Positions 32,699 through 41,146 of a stretch of DNA of 53,607 nucleotides are shown here, piece by piece. The number at the start of each line of letters is the position of its first letter. Position 1 is the first letter of the stretch. This DNA is from Candidatus Daviesbacteria bacterium RIFCSPHIGHO2_12_FULL_37_16 (GTDB lineage Bacteria > Patescibacteriota > Microgenomatia > Daviesbacterales > UBA10151). A program made the translations under genes and the position numbers. The notes under the pieces are model-generated. The model searched no databases and was not told the DNA's origin. It saw only the letters and a program-made list of their open reading frames with translations. Location of the stretch: the NCBI GenBank assembly GCA_001776785.1, contig MFDF01000016.1:1-53607 (forward strand), written 5' to 3'.

Positions 32699-35600
32699 CT
32701 ACTTACTAATTTTCTTTTCTAATTCACTTAAAAAACTTTTATAAATTTCTATGGGTAATCTAAAACCACGCTTAGTAAATCCTGTATAACCAGCAGATTC
32801 TACATAGTGTCTAATATCAATTACTTGATTATTTGATGGTTGGATCATTATCTTAGAACTACCCTTACCTTTCCATTGAACAAATGTGATTTGATTTTTA
32901 TCAATCGCTAAACGGGATTGGAGGATGAAATTATTTGCATCATTTGTTCCGATTCCAATACCGTTGTCAGTAAATCCAATAAAAGACCCCTCTTTAATAT
33001 ATTCTCTAATCCAGAGAGATTCTCCTTTTTCAATAAATGTAACGACTAAGTCCCTGCGGTTGTCCACAGGAAATCTCAAAACTTCTTCAAGGCTATTTTT
33101 GTCATTATTGTTGTTTTCCGTTAAAAAATCTTCTTGCTCGTCTTGATTGAGTACGGCAGAATCTAGTATTACCTTGTTTTGTAAAGAGATTTGCTTAAAC
33201 CGACCTAGAAGTTTCTGAGGCTTTTCAAAGTAATCTTTTATGTCATCAATTACCCCTGTTCGACTAGCGTCTTCATTTATCCATTCTGAGTATAATAGTC
33301 GGTAGAAAACCCATCCTGCTTTCTCAAGTATAGATTGTCTTTCGATATCACTACTTACATATATATCACTTCCCTCATCTTCAAAATGTGTAGGTCCATC
33401 ACATTCAATAGCCAAGCTTAATCCTTTACTTGGATTAGTAATTACAAAATCAAGTTTAAAACCACAACTCTCCACCTGATTTTGAATAATGTAATCTTTC
33501 CCAAGATTAGTACGAATAAAATAATAAAATTCCTCTTCAAAATATGAGTCGAAAGGTTTTATCTGCTGATCGTAGAAATTTACTTCCCCATTTTTTTCAA
33601 CATATTCAAGATACCTCTTTATCCAGATACCATCAGGCCATTCTTTAGGTGGCAAGGAAGTCACACAATGCACTTGCAGTTTTGATCTGGAGAATGCAAC
33701 ATTAATTCTTCCCTCATTCAAACCTTTATTTATTTCTCCCTGCTCTCCAGTTAAAGGAATATATCTTTTCTTACCATCAATATCTGATATAACAAAAGAG
33801 TAAATAATAATATCTCTTTCATCTCCTTGTATGCCCTCAATAGTGGATACTTTTATATTTTCGTCAGCTATTGTCTCTTCCAGTAAATAGGCTTGTTCAT
33901 TAAAAAATGTCAGGACAGCTATTGACTTATTTTTTGTTTTTTCATCTGATTGTAAATCTTTAATTAATTTTGCTATATATTTTGCTTCAGAGATATTAGT
34001 TTTTTCAGATAAATCCTCTGATCTGTCCGTTTTAATAATGTGATTGACCATTATCCTATTAGTATTTTTGTATGTCACATAATTGGAGTTAATAACCTCC
34101 ATCCCTTTTCTTTTAGGTTGATAAATATATTCATTGGAAAATCCTATAATTTCTTTTGGAGATCTATAATGATAGCGAAGTATTTTTTCCTGAAATCCTG
34201 AATTCATACCAATATCCAAAACTGATTTCACTGAATCAGACTTGCTTTTAATCTGTAGGTACTCAGGTATATTAAACTTCCGAGCTAAATCCTCCATAGA
34301 TCTATTAGTTTTAAATTTAATAGAGTCGTCTCTCATTTGCTCACTATCCCCGAAGAACAAAACATGTTTTGATCTATACATAGCTGGCATGGCATAAGCT
34401 AAGTTGCACTGAGATGCCTCATCTAAAATAATATAATCAAACATATTTTTATTTAAAGGAATAAGCCGACTTGCATCTTCTAAATCCATAATCCAAACAG
34501 GTATTATTTCTTTAAGTGTTTGGAAATTAGAAGAATCACTTTTTAAGTTATCAAATGTTCTATACGCTTTCTTACTTTTTTGTAATGCCTTAGCAATTCT
34601 AGCGAGAATGCCCCTTGTTAAAGCAGTTAAAGTTGCGTCAATAACTTGTTTTTTTACACGATTTCTTAAAAAGATTTTTACCTTATCTTTTCTATCAGTC
34701 TTTGCCTTAACAAGACTTTTATTAACAGCATTAGGATTGGTTAATTCCAGAGTTATAAATTGAGTCTCAATTTTTATTCTTGATTTAACTGCATTTGCAG
34801 AAATTTCAAAACCCTCTTTGGATATAAGTTCCTCCAGTCTTTTAAGACTGAGTTGATCAAGACCTAGTTCAAATATTTTAAGATCGAGTTCTTTTTTAAT
34901 ATCATCAATTCTTAAAATACATTCGTTATAATGAAAATAATTTCTTACAGCAGCTAGTTCTTCTTTCATTTCAATTTTAGAATGTCCTGAATTAAGAGTT
35001 TGCTCAAAAACCTCAAATATTTCTAAAGGCAATTTATCTGTAACATTTTTATGCCTTATTTTTAGTAGGGTATTATTAAAAAAGCGACCAATCTTATTTT
35101 TTCGATCATAACCATTTTTATCAATTATATTTATAAGATTTTCCATTATTTCTGAATAGTTAGTGGCTGAAGTTAGGAGTCTATTGAATTTAGCATTCAG
35201 TTTAGTTAAGCGACCATCTGTTGCGTATTCGCCACACAATGTATTTAATTTTTCAAGTTCGATTTGTAGGTCCTTTATTGTTTTGTACTCAGTTTCATTA
35301 AATCTTTCGTCAAACCTCTCAGGATCAAGCAATTTTATGTTATATTTCTCTGAACTTATTAACTCGTTATATAAATAATAAGCAGTTCTTTGCTGATCAA
35401 TAGAACTATTAAATATATTTGAAACTTCGACAATACTTTCTGTTTGTAATTCTTTTTCCAATGATCCTCTATCATGAATAAAATTTACATATTGCTGAAC
35501 TCCCGCAAGGGTATATGCTGCTCCATCTTTTTCTTCTTCCTCGTTATAAAGTGCGGAATATCTGTTAGGTATGTACCCATAGAGATACTCAACATCTAGT

Positions 35601-36670
35601 GATTTTAGTTTATCTTTTACGACTTTTAAGGCTTGTGGTTTTTGACTGAGAAAAAGAACTCTTTTGTTTTGAGCAGCTAAATGGCATAGCACATTTGCGA
35701 TAGTTTGTGACTTACCCGTACCAGGAGGACCTTGAATAATCGCTGCCTTATTATTAATAATTGATAAGACTTTTAATTGGTGTTTGTCATAATCAAAAGG
35801 GAAAAATAAATCATCACTATTCTCGCCAATTTCTTCAATTAAAGATAAGTCTTCATCAGAAATCCAACTACTTAAAGAGGTATCTAACATTTCTTCTTCG
35901 TTCATCTCAGCAAGCTTCTTAAGGTCTTGTACAAGGAAATAATTAGACTTTGAAGAGATGGAAACTACAATCTTATTAATATCAAATGAATTTTCATCAA
36001 ACTGAGCCTCGGAGAGTTTTAATCTGCCTTTAAGTTCTTCCCATATTTTATTAACTGTATCTGGTTTTAAAGGTAAGTTAAGATTGCCCTCGATCTCAAT
36101 TTGATTTACGAAGTCAGCGAAATCGTAGTAACTCTCTTCTCCTAAAACTTCTTGAAGAAAGCCTAAATTGGGAATTATATTTTGATCTAATATGTGGAGA
36201 TGATATTTATTGTTTATTAGTAGAATTTCAATAGGAACTGTAAAAAGTGGGAATTGATTTTCTTTTTGCTTTTTAGGTTGATCTTCGGCATCATCTATAT
36301 CTGTTGTTTCTGGTACTTCTACTTTAAAATATCCAAAGTTAAGAGTAATTTGTTTTGTAAATTCATCAACTTTATACTTATTCTTAATTTCCTCCAATTT
36401 AACAGCCATACTTTTCTGTTTTAAATATGTAGATTCATTTTCTTCAGTTACATCTTTTGGATTAAGTTCATAGAATTCTTTTAGATCTATCAATAAGTTT
36501 TCATCCTCCTCAGGATTGGTAATAAACATGAAGTCCAAATTGAAAATAGAAGAGTCCAGGGGATCTGTAAAAATTCTGGAGCGAGAAGAAGATGGATTAA
36601 CAAGCTTAATGTAGCCTAAACAGTATTTGAGGATATCGGTTATATTCAGGGCGTTCTTGTTAATATCCAT
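32699..36670 (-). CDS. Large SF1 helicase with C-terminal Vsr/MTES_1575-like nuclease
   Basis: 1323 residues. After a ~295-residue N-terminal region comes an Upf1/DNA2-like SF1 motor: motif I GPPGTGKSQT (314-323), a long insertion, motif II LDEASQCNLA (~750), motif III FFGDSEQM, motif V STIEGIQGDERDIII, and motif VI NVAFSRSK (~985). A PD-(D/E)xK/Vsr-type domain follows with LDFVI, IECDGPTHF (~1090) and ERQSILEKAGWVFYRL. A ~180-residue tail has DNR and RGFRLP motifs. Architecture matches defence-type helicase-nucleases (compare DUF4011-helicase-Vsr proteins). Divergent from a small HTH gene that may regulate it. Confidence 0.88.
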   Translation of the reverse strand: MDINKNALNITDILKYCLGYIKLVNPSSSRSRIFTDPLDSSIFNLDFMFITNPEEDENLLIDLKEFYELNPKDVTEENESTYLKQKSMAVKLEEIKNKYKVDEFTKQITLNFGYFKVEVPETTDIDDAEDQPKKQKENQFPLFTVPIEILLINNKYHLHILDQNIIPNLGFLQEVLGEESYYDFADFVNQIEIEGNLNLPLKPDTVNKIWEELKGRLKLSEAQFDENSFDINKIVVSISSKSNYFLVQDLKKLAEMNEEEMLDTSLSSWISDEDLSLIEEIGENSDDLFFPFDYDKHQLKVLSIINNKAAIIQGPPGTGKSQTIANVLCHLAAQNKRVLFLSQKPQALKVVKDKLKSLDVEYLYGYIPNRYSALYNEEEEKDGAAYTLAGVQQYVNFIHDRGSLEKELQTESIVEVSNIFNSSIDQQRTAYYLYNELISSEKYNIKLLDPERFDERFNETEYKTIKDLQIELEKLNTLCGEYATDGRLTKLNAKFNRLLTSATNYSEIMENLINIIDKNGYDRKNKIGRFFNNTLLKIRHKNVTDKLPLEIFEVFEQTLNSGHSKIEMKEELAAVRNYFHYNECILRIDDIKKELDLKIFELGLDQLSLKRLEELISKEGFEISANAVKSRIKIETQFITLELTNPNAVNKSLVKAKTDRKDKVKIFLRNRVKKQVIDATLTALTRGILARIAKALQKSKKAYRTFDNLKSDSSNFQTLKEIIPVWIMDLEDASRLIPLNKNMFDYIILDEASQCNLAYAMPAMYRSKHVLFFGDSEQMRDDSIKFKTNRSMEDLARKFNIPEYLQIKSKSDSVKSVLDIGMNSGFQEKILRYHYRSPKEIIGFSNEYIYQPKRKGMEVINSNYVTYKNTNRIMVNHIIKTDRSEDLSEKTNISEAKYIAKLIKDLQSDEKTKNKSIAVLTFFNEQAYLLEETIADENIKVSTIEGIQGDERDIIIYSFVISDIDGKKRYIPLTGEQGEINKGLNEGRINVAFSRSKLQVHCVTSLPPKEWPDGIWIKRYLEYVEKNGEVNFYDQQIKPFDSYFEEEFYYFIRTNLGKDYIIQNQVESCGFKLDFVITNPSKGLSLAIECDGPTHFEDEGSDIYVSSDIERQSILEKAGWVFYRLLYSEWINEDASRTGVIDDIKDYFEKPQKLLGRFKQISLQNKVILDSAVLNQDEQEDFLTENNNNDKNSLEEVLRFPVDNRRDLVVTFIEKGESLWIREYIKEGSFIGFTDNGIGIGTNDANNFILQSRLAIDKNQITFVQWKGKGSSKIMIQPSNNQVIDIRHYVESAGYTGFTKRGFRLPIEIYKSFLSELEKKISK

Positions 36671-36691
36671 CTTAAATAGTCGTCTATTAAA

Positions 36692-36697
36692 ATTATA
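36692..36697 (-). promoter_or_regulatory. -10 box of the helicase-nuclease gene
   Basis: TATAAT on the minus strand, 21 nt before... the run leading to the ATG at 36670, inside the 80-nt divergent region shared with the HTH gene. The opposite side has TATTAT at 36739-36744. Overlapping control of the two genes is possible. Confidence 0.4.
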
Positions 36698-36750
36698 ACC
36701 TAAAGAACTCTATAGTATATAACCTCTAAAAAAGGAGTATTATACAAAAT

Positions 36751-37044
36751 ATGTTTATTCGTGAGGGGTTAAAAAATAAAAAGACTAAAATAAATATTTG
36801 TAATTACCTAAGGGGCGGGTTATATAAAAAAGATGCTGCGATTATGGCTGGAATTAGCGAGAAAACATTTTATCGGTGGGTAGAAGAGGATGACAGTTTT
36901 GACAGTCAGGTGGAGGCTAGTATTTTGGAGTATAAGCACTCTTTAATTCAGACTTTAAATCTAAACGCAGAGAAAAATGGAATGTTAGCTCTACAAATTC
37001 TTAAGATCAGGTGGCCTAAGGAATGGACACAACCACAAGATTAG
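36751..37044 (+). CDS. Small HTH protein (terminase-small-subunit-like)
   Basis: 97 residues. A helix-turn-helix is evident: KINICNYLRGGLYKKDAAIMAG then ISEKTFYRWVEEDDSFDSQV, the layout of phage terminase small subunits and of transposase-type HTH_23 domains. The C-terminal half is helical and ends WPKEWTQPQD. AAAGGAG sits 13 nt before the ATG. No other phage gene is near, so a regulator of the divergent helicase-nuclease or a phage relic are both possible. Confidence 0.65.
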   Translation: MFIREGLKNKKTKINICNYLRGGLYKKDAAIMAGISEKTFYRWVEEDDSFDSQVEASILEYKHSLIQTLNLNAEKNGMLALQILKIRWPKEWTQPQD

Positions 37045-37065
37045 CCCATTATATCAAGCTATTCA

Positions 37066-37088
37066 GGACACTCACAAAGGGGGTGTCC
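37066..37088. terminator. Hairpin between HTH gene and tRNA-Gly
   Basis: GGACACTC (37066-37073) pairs with GGGTGTCC (37081-37088), one G-T wobble, 7-nt loop. No T run follows on either strand, so Rho-independent function is uncertain. Confidence 0.45.
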
Positions 37089-37095
37089 CATTGGG

Positions 37096-37167
37096 AGCGG
37101 GTGATCGGATTCGAACCGACGACGTTCACTTTGGAAAAGTGACATTCTGCCACTGAATTACACCCGC
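37096..37167 (-). tRNA. tRNA-Gly (UCC)
   Basis: Acceptor GCGGGTG/CACCCGC with discriminator T, D arm ATTC/GAAT, anticodon stem TCACT/AGTGA with loop TTTCCAA (anticodon TCC), T arm GTCGG-TTCGAAT-CCGAT. CCA is not encoded. It borders the 30-37 kb accessory block at its 3' end. Confidence 0.95.
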
Positions 37168-37215
37168 TTAAGGAATCTATTTTACCAAATTCTTTGAAAA
37201 ATCACATCTAAAGGA

Positions 37216-37617
37216 TTAAAGGTCGTTCTTAATTTTTTCCTGGGCAATTAGAAATTCTTCTTTAGAGACATTGTGCATTGAGTTTCCAAAGTTTAAGTCT
37301 TCCATTTCATCCATTGGAATAAGATGAAGATGGGCGTGGGGTACCTCTAAGCCTGCAACTATTACACCAACTTTTCCTGATTTAGGATTAAAAGCTTTTT
37401 TTATAGCATTTGCCAGCTTTTTTTGGACAGCCACCATTTCTTTTAAGGTTTCTTCAGGTAAATCAAAGTAATATTCAGTGTGTTCTTTTGGGATTATAAG
37501 TGTGTGGCCCATCCTGTGGGGACCACTTGAGAGAAAAGCCAAAAAATTACTGTCCTCATAGACCTTATAATTTGGGATTTCATCCCTGACTATTTTGCAG
37601 AAAATACAGTTATCCAT
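37216..37617 (-). CDS. HIT-family nucleotide hydrolase
   Basis: 133 residues. N-terminal CIFCKIVRDEIPNYKVYED and the histidine triad VPHAHLHLIP (H-x-H-x-H-x-x) are both present. HIT proteins hydrolyse adenosine phosphoramidate-type or dinucleoside substrates in the cytoplasm. It is the last gene of a corA-membrane protein-HIT run, sharing one base with its predecessor. Confidence 0.92.
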   Translation of the reverse strand: MDNCIFCKIVRDEIPNYKVYEDSNFLAFLSSGPHRMGHTLIIPKEHTEYYFDLPEETLKEMVAVQKKLANAIKKAFNPKSGKVGVIVAGLEVPHAHLHLIPMDEMEDLNFGNSMHNVSKEEFLIAQEKIKNDL

Positions 37618-38135
37618 TAAAAACTTTCTTTAACTTTATTAATATCACCTTTTTTTAGTGCGTCAAAGACTTTTTTTAGGGTGTCTATTATGACCGGGAC
37701 TTCACCATAATCAATTAGGATTGCAATCCAGGCAAGCCAGTGGGGCAGGATAGGAGCATTGGAAACATGGGCAAACTGTTCAATTACATATTCATCTGTA
37801 ATCCAGAAAATATGCAGAAATTGTGAGGCTAAAAGAATAATAAAGAGGACATTTTTAAATGAGTAACCTTTTTTCCTCAGTTCATTGACATAAATTAACC
37901 CTGTAGAGATTAAAGCAGGAATTTCTGTGTAATCTACAATTAAAATCAGGGTGTACCAGACTCCTGTTAAGTGAAAAAAACTTCTGCCAATAAGCTTAAA
38001 TAAAATTACATCTGTAAAGAGCCAGTATAAATGGATAAGCTGCAGGGTAAAAAGAACTGCGGCTATAGAAATATTTAAAGTGAGGTGTCTGTTATACCAG
38101 TTAAAAAATCTGTTAACTTGTGAATTTAGAGCCAT
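37617..38135 (-). CDS. Membrane protein with internal duplication
   Basis: 172 residues, four to five membrane helices. Two halves align by eye: H35-x5-T41-D42 with VDYTEIP (D68, E71), and H108-x4-T113-D114 with IDYGEVP (D142, E145). The repeated His/Asp/Glu set at helix ends suggests a pseudo-two-fold metal or ion site. The family is unnamed to me. It overlaps corA by 10 nt and the HIT gene by 1 nt, so it is tightly co-transcribed with a Mg2+ channel. Confidence 0.7.
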   Translation of the reverse strand: MALNSQVNRFFNWYNRHLTLNISIAAVLFTLQLIHLYWLFTDVILFKLIGRSFFHLTGVWYTLILIVDYTEIPALISTGLIYVNELRKKGYSFKNVLFIILLASQFLHIFWITDEYVIEQFAHVSNAPILPHWLAWIAILIDYGEVPVIIDTLKKVFDALKKGDINKVKESF

Positions 38136-39046
38136 CTTCTTTTGTAAAAGATTATCAAAAGTATAACAGAAATTATGCCCAAAAAGGCAATAATATAGCT
38201 AAAGATATGGGGTGAGTGAGCGAAAGGAAGATCTACATTCATCCCATAGATGCTGGCAATCATAGTTGGGATGGTCAGGATAACTGTCAGAGAGGTAAAA
38301 AGTTTAATAACCCTGTTTAAGTTGTTGGTCATTATGGTTGAATAAGCTTCCCTAATGTTTACAATTGTCCTAAGATTTGTTTGTGAAATTTCAATAAGCT
38401 GGTTGTTTGCAAGTAAAATATCCTCTAAAAGGTCTTTGTCTTCCTCTTTTAATTTAATAAATTTTCCAGTAAGTATATTTTTTAAAATGTTGCTGGTTGG
38501 AATAAGAGAGGATAAAAAGTCATTTAAAACAGATTCAAATGATACAAATTGAATAATATCCCTGTTTTCCAGTTTTTCAAGCTGGATTGAGATACTTCTG
38601 ATTTTTTTGCTGATGTTATTTAAGTAAAGATTATAGGTTGAGTTAACCTGAAAGAGGATTTGGAAAAGAAGGTTAGTGGTTAGGGTAGTATGGAAGTCTA
38701 GTTTTGATTCTGTAAACTTTTTTATGAAAGGTAAATCAAGGGTGGAAATAGTCATAATAAAATCATCACTTCTGACTATTAAAACCGGGCAGGTTTGAAT
38801 TTGGCCGTCCTCAATATAGGCAAAGCGGGTAAAGACATATAACTTTTCATCTTCAACTTCCATACGGGGAACCTCAAAAATGTCTATGGCATCGTGTAAT
38901 AAGTCTTCCTCAAGATCATAGTTTTGGGCAAGCATTTCAATTTCTGAGCGTGATGGGTCTTCCACATAAATCCAGGAACCTTTTTTAAACTGGTCCAGAA
39001 TTTTTAAGGATTTGCCTTTTAGGTTGTTGTAGTAAATTTTAACCAT
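38126..39046 (-). CDS. corA: CorA-family Mg2+/Co2+ transporter
   Basis: 306 residues: N-terminal cytoplasmic alpha/beta funnel, a long stalk helix, then two C-terminal membrane helices with the signature IYGMNVDLPF (GMN) between them and the basic end YKRRWL. CorA pentamers let divalent cations in. The start has a GGAGG Shine-Dalgarno 7 nt upstream, unlike many neighbours, and a promoter at 39098-39126. Confidence 0.93.
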   Translation of the reverse strand: MVKIYYNNLKGKSLKILDQFKKGSWIYVEDPSRSEIEMLAQNYDLEEDLLHDAIDIFEVPRMEVEDEKLYVFTRFAYIEDGQIQTCPVLIVRSDDFIMTISTLDLPFIKKFTESKLDFHTTLTTNLLFQILFQVNSTYNLYLNNISKKIRSISIQLEKLENRDIIQFVSFESVLNDFLSSLIPTSNILKNILTGKFIKLKEEDKDLLEDILLANNQLIEISQTNLRTIVNIREAYSTIMTNNLNRVIKLFTSLTVILTIPTMIASIYGMNVDLPFAHSPHIFSYIIAFLGIISVILLIIFYKRRWL

Positions 39047-39097
39047 GTTAAGCCTCCAATTTAATAAAAATAGGATTTAAGGTAAGGAGGTGAAAAT

Positions 39098-39126
39098 ATT
39101 ATACTCTACAAACCTATAGTTTGTAA
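39098..39126 (-). promoter_or_regulatory. corA promoter with operator-like palindrome
   Basis: Minus strand: TTACAA (39121-39126), 17-nt spacer, TATAAT (39098-39103). The palindrome ACAAAC-CTATA-GTTTGT (39108-39124) lies in the spacer, so a bound repressor would block RNA polymerase. The leader of about 45 nt is too short for a known Mg2+ riboswitch. Confidence 0.5.
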
Positions 39127-39270
39127 ATATGCATAATATATAGATAATTTTTAGTTAATTTCACCTGCTTAAGTTAATTTTGAACCTTTAAGGAAAGGAT
39201 TGCAACCCTGTAAATGAATTTTACTACTACTTACTAATTGAGCTTAAGTTTGGTAAAATATTGTGTGCTT

Positions 39271-39352
39271 GCTGGTGTGGTGGAATGGTATACACGTTGG
39301 ACTTAAAATCCAATGGTCTTAGACCTTGTGGGTTCGAGTCCCACCACCAGCA
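39271..39352 (+). tRNA. tRNA-Leu (UAA)
   Basis: Acceptor GCTGGTG/CACCAGC with discriminator A, anticodon stem TTGGA/TCCAA with loop CTTAAAA (anticodon TAA), long class-II variable arm (TGGTCTTAGACCTT), T arm GTGGG-TTCGAGT-CCCAC. CCA is not encoded. Confidence 0.95.
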
Positions 39353-39423
39353 CACAACTGTTATAATCAGTTGGCACTGGGTAGGTGTCATAACCTGCCT
39401 GCTAGTAGGTAAGTCTACCTTAA

Positions 39424-39495
39424 CGGGGTGTAGTTCATCGGCAGAACGCTTGGTTTGGGACCATGATGTAGGAGGTTCAATTCCTCTCACCCCGA
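39424..39495 (+). tRNA. tRNA-Pro (UGG)
   Basis: Acceptor CGGGGTG/CACCCCG with discriminator A, D arm GTTC/GAAC, anticodon stem CTTGG/CCATG with one T-T mismatch (28-42), loop TTTGGGA (anticodon TGG), T arm GGAGG-TTCAATT-CCTCT. A degenerate family-B palindrome (CCTGCCTGCTAGTAGG) lies just upstream at about 39391-39406. Confidence 0.93.
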
Positions 39496-39501
39496 CATAA
39501 T

Positions 39502-40608
39502 TTAGGAAGCTACTGGAAGTTCAACTATAAAAGTTGAGCCTTTGCCCTCCCTGCTTTTGAGATGGACTTTTCCATTATGGGCTTTTACTATCTGGTTTGT
39601 AATATAAAGTCCAAGTCCTGAACCCTGGAATTGAGAAGAAGTTACTGCCCTTTCAAATTTTTCAAATATCTTTTTCTGAAGCTCAGCGGGAATGCCTATG
39701 CCCTGGTCTTTGACATGAATTTTGCCAGATTTATTAAAGTTTATTACCCTTACTTCTATTGGTTTTTTATCCCCATACTTAATAGCGTTTGTTAAAAGGT
39801 TAGTTATAACCTGTTCAATCCTTAGTTTGTCCCAGTTGCCTAAAATTTCCTTATCTGCTTCTAAGCTCAAAGTATAGCCTTCTTTCTCAAGTTTCTCTAC
39901 AAACCTGTTGACAACCTCCCTGACTGTTTTTGATAAATCAAAGTTCTCTTTTTCAAGCTCTAATTTACCTGTAGTGATTAATGAGACATTTAAAAGGTCA
40001 TTAATCATTTTGGATAACCTTTCAGTTTGGGTTTCAACTGATTCAAGCATTTTTAGAAGGTTTGCTACAGAAAAATTAGCCAATGAAACATTTTTAATAT
40101 TGTGAAGAGCTGATTGGATTTGCAGGAGCATTGAGGTAAGCGGGGTTTTTAGTTCATGTGAAGCCATGGATAAAAATTCATCCCTTAGTTTAATTTCACT
40201 TTGGGCAGAAGTAAGGTCTTCTTGGATCTTTATAAGTTTTTTTGATAAATTTTCTGCTTTAGTTTTGTAGTTTTGAAGCAATTCTGAGTGGTAACCTTGT
40301 GTTATAAATACTGTTACTGCAATGCACTCAAGAATATAAAAAGTAAGATTTAAAACTTGCGGTATTTCAAGAGAGGTAAAGTTAGGCACAATAAACAAAT
40401 AGTTCATGCCTAGTGAAGTTAAAGTAGTTGCTAGAATTCCACCTTTAAGGCCTCCGAAGTAGCTGCTTACAGCCACAGAGGGTAAAAGGAGAAGATATAA
40501 ATTAAAGGGCTGGGCAAAAAGGTTTAGAGAGTAGATTAAAATTAAGGGAGATAAACTGAAAAATAATGGGAGAATATACCAATAAAAATATTTTTTATAT
40601 TTTTGCAT
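39502..40608 (-). CDS. Membrane sensor histidine kinase (orphan)
   Basis: 368 residues: three to four N-terminal helices of the KdpD-type DUF4118 kind (LLLPSVAVSSYFGGLKGGILAT), a coiled linker, HisKA with FLSMASHELKTPL (phospho-His151), and HATPase with NLLTNAIKYGDKKP, VKDQGIGIP, FEKFERA and GSGLGLYI. It autophosphorylates in response to an unknown membrane signal. No response-regulator gene is adjacent. Confidence 0.93.
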   Translation of the reverse strand: MQKYKKYFYWYILPLFFSLSPLILIYSLNLFAQPFNLYLLLLPSVAVSSYFGGLKGGILATTLTSLGMNYLFIVPNFTSLEIPQVLNLTFYILECIAVTVFITQGYHSELLQNYKTKAENLSKKLIKIQEDLTSAQSEIKLRDEFLSMASHELKTPLTSMLLQIQSALHNIKNVSLANFSVANLLKMLESVETQTERLSKMINDLLNVSLITTGKLELEKENFDLSKTVREVVNRFVEKLEKEGYTLSLEADKEILGNWDKLRIEQVITNLLTNAIKYGDKKPIEVRVINFNKSGKIHVKDQGIGIPAELQKKIFEKFERAVTSSQFQGSGLGLYITNQIVKAHNGKVHLKSREGKGSTFIVELPVAS

Positions 40609-40665
40609 ATAATTTTATTGGAGGAATTATTATACAAGATTTTATGCAAAAAGCCAAGTTTTAAA

Positions 40666-40696
40666 TCCCGGGAAGGTTTATTATAACCACCCGGGA
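40666..40696 (-). terminator. Terminator of the RRM gene
   Basis: TCCCGGG/CCCGGGA arms with an inner GGTT/AACC pairing make a long hairpin 14 nt after the RRM stop, followed on the minus strand by a weak T-rich stretch (ATTTAAAA). Confidence 0.6.
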
Positions 40697-40710
40697 TAGA
40701 AAACTTTTAA

Positions 40711-40974
40711 TTAATTCTCCCTTGGTCTAGCTTCGTTAACAACAATATTTCTACCATCCATATCTGCACCATTCATTTCCTGTATAGCTTTGTCTCCATC
40801 TGCATCATTGGCAAATTCAACAAAACCAAAACCTCTAGATCTACCTGTTTGTCTGTCTTTTAAAACTGTTGCCTGAATTATTTCTCCATATTTGGAAAAT
40901 GCTTCACGAAGTCCTGAGTCATCAACTCCCCAAGGAAGGGAACCAACAAATAATTTCTTTGAAATAGTAATCAC
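40711..40974 (-). CDS. RRM RNA-binding protein
   Basis: 87 residues, a single RNA-recognition motif: RNP2 LFVGSLPW and RNP1 RGFGFVEF, as in cyanobacterial Rbp cold-induced proteins. Starts with GTG; TAGGCG just before it may serve as a weak Shine-Dalgarno. It binds single-stranded RNA, perhaps as an RNA chaperone under cold or stress. A hairpin in the leader could adjust translation. Confidence 0.93.
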   Translation of the reverse strand: MITISKKLFVGSLPWGVDDSGLREAFSKYGEIIQATVLKDRQTGRSRGFGFVEFANDADGDKAIQEMNGADMDGRNIVVNEARPREN

Positions 40975-40979
40975 CGCCT

Positions 40980-41015
40980 ATCTAGTTGCTAGAGTAATTG
41001 GCCTAGGAACTAGAT
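40980..41015 (-). promoter_or_regulatory. Leader hairpin of the RRM gene
   Basis: ATCTAGTT (40980-40987) and AACTAGAT (41008-41015) are a perfect 8-bp inverted repeat ending 5 nt before the GTG start, with CCTAGG inside the loop. It would lie in the 5' leader beside the ribosome-binding region. Confidence 0.5.
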
Positions 41016-41097
41016 AAACTATCTAACTCTGTACAACATTACTTACTTAAACTATGTATATAGTATCTTAGTTTGAGGCTAAATGCAAGACAGGTTG

Positions 41098-41133
41098 AAA
41101 TAGCGCAGAAATCACGCAATAAATAGCGCATGA
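41098..41133 (+). repeat. GCGCA-type repeats upstream of nth
   Basis: AAATAGCGCA occurs twice here, and AAATAGCGCATGA (41121-41133) recurs exactly at 41765-41777 just after nth. An inverted relative (AATAAATCACGCAA when reversed) lies at about 42883-42900 upstream of the Fic gene. Together they bracket nth and fic. Confidence 0.5.
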
Positions 41134-41139
41134 TATAAT
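41134..41139 (+). promoter_or_regulatory. -10 box of nth (leaderless)
   Basis: TATAAT 7 nt before the ATG at 41147; no clear -35 and no Shine-Dalgarno. Confidence 0.5.
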
Positions 41140-41146
41140 TTTGCAA

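Noticed and set aside
36751-37044. Prophage signal from a terminase-small-subunit-like protein
   Set aside because: No large terminase, portal, capsid or integrase gene is nearby; the HTH fold is also found in ordinary regulators.
39047-39097. Magnesium riboswitch upstream of corA
   Set aside because: The leader from the best promoter is only about 45 nt, too short for known Mg2+ riboswitches, and shows no matching fold.
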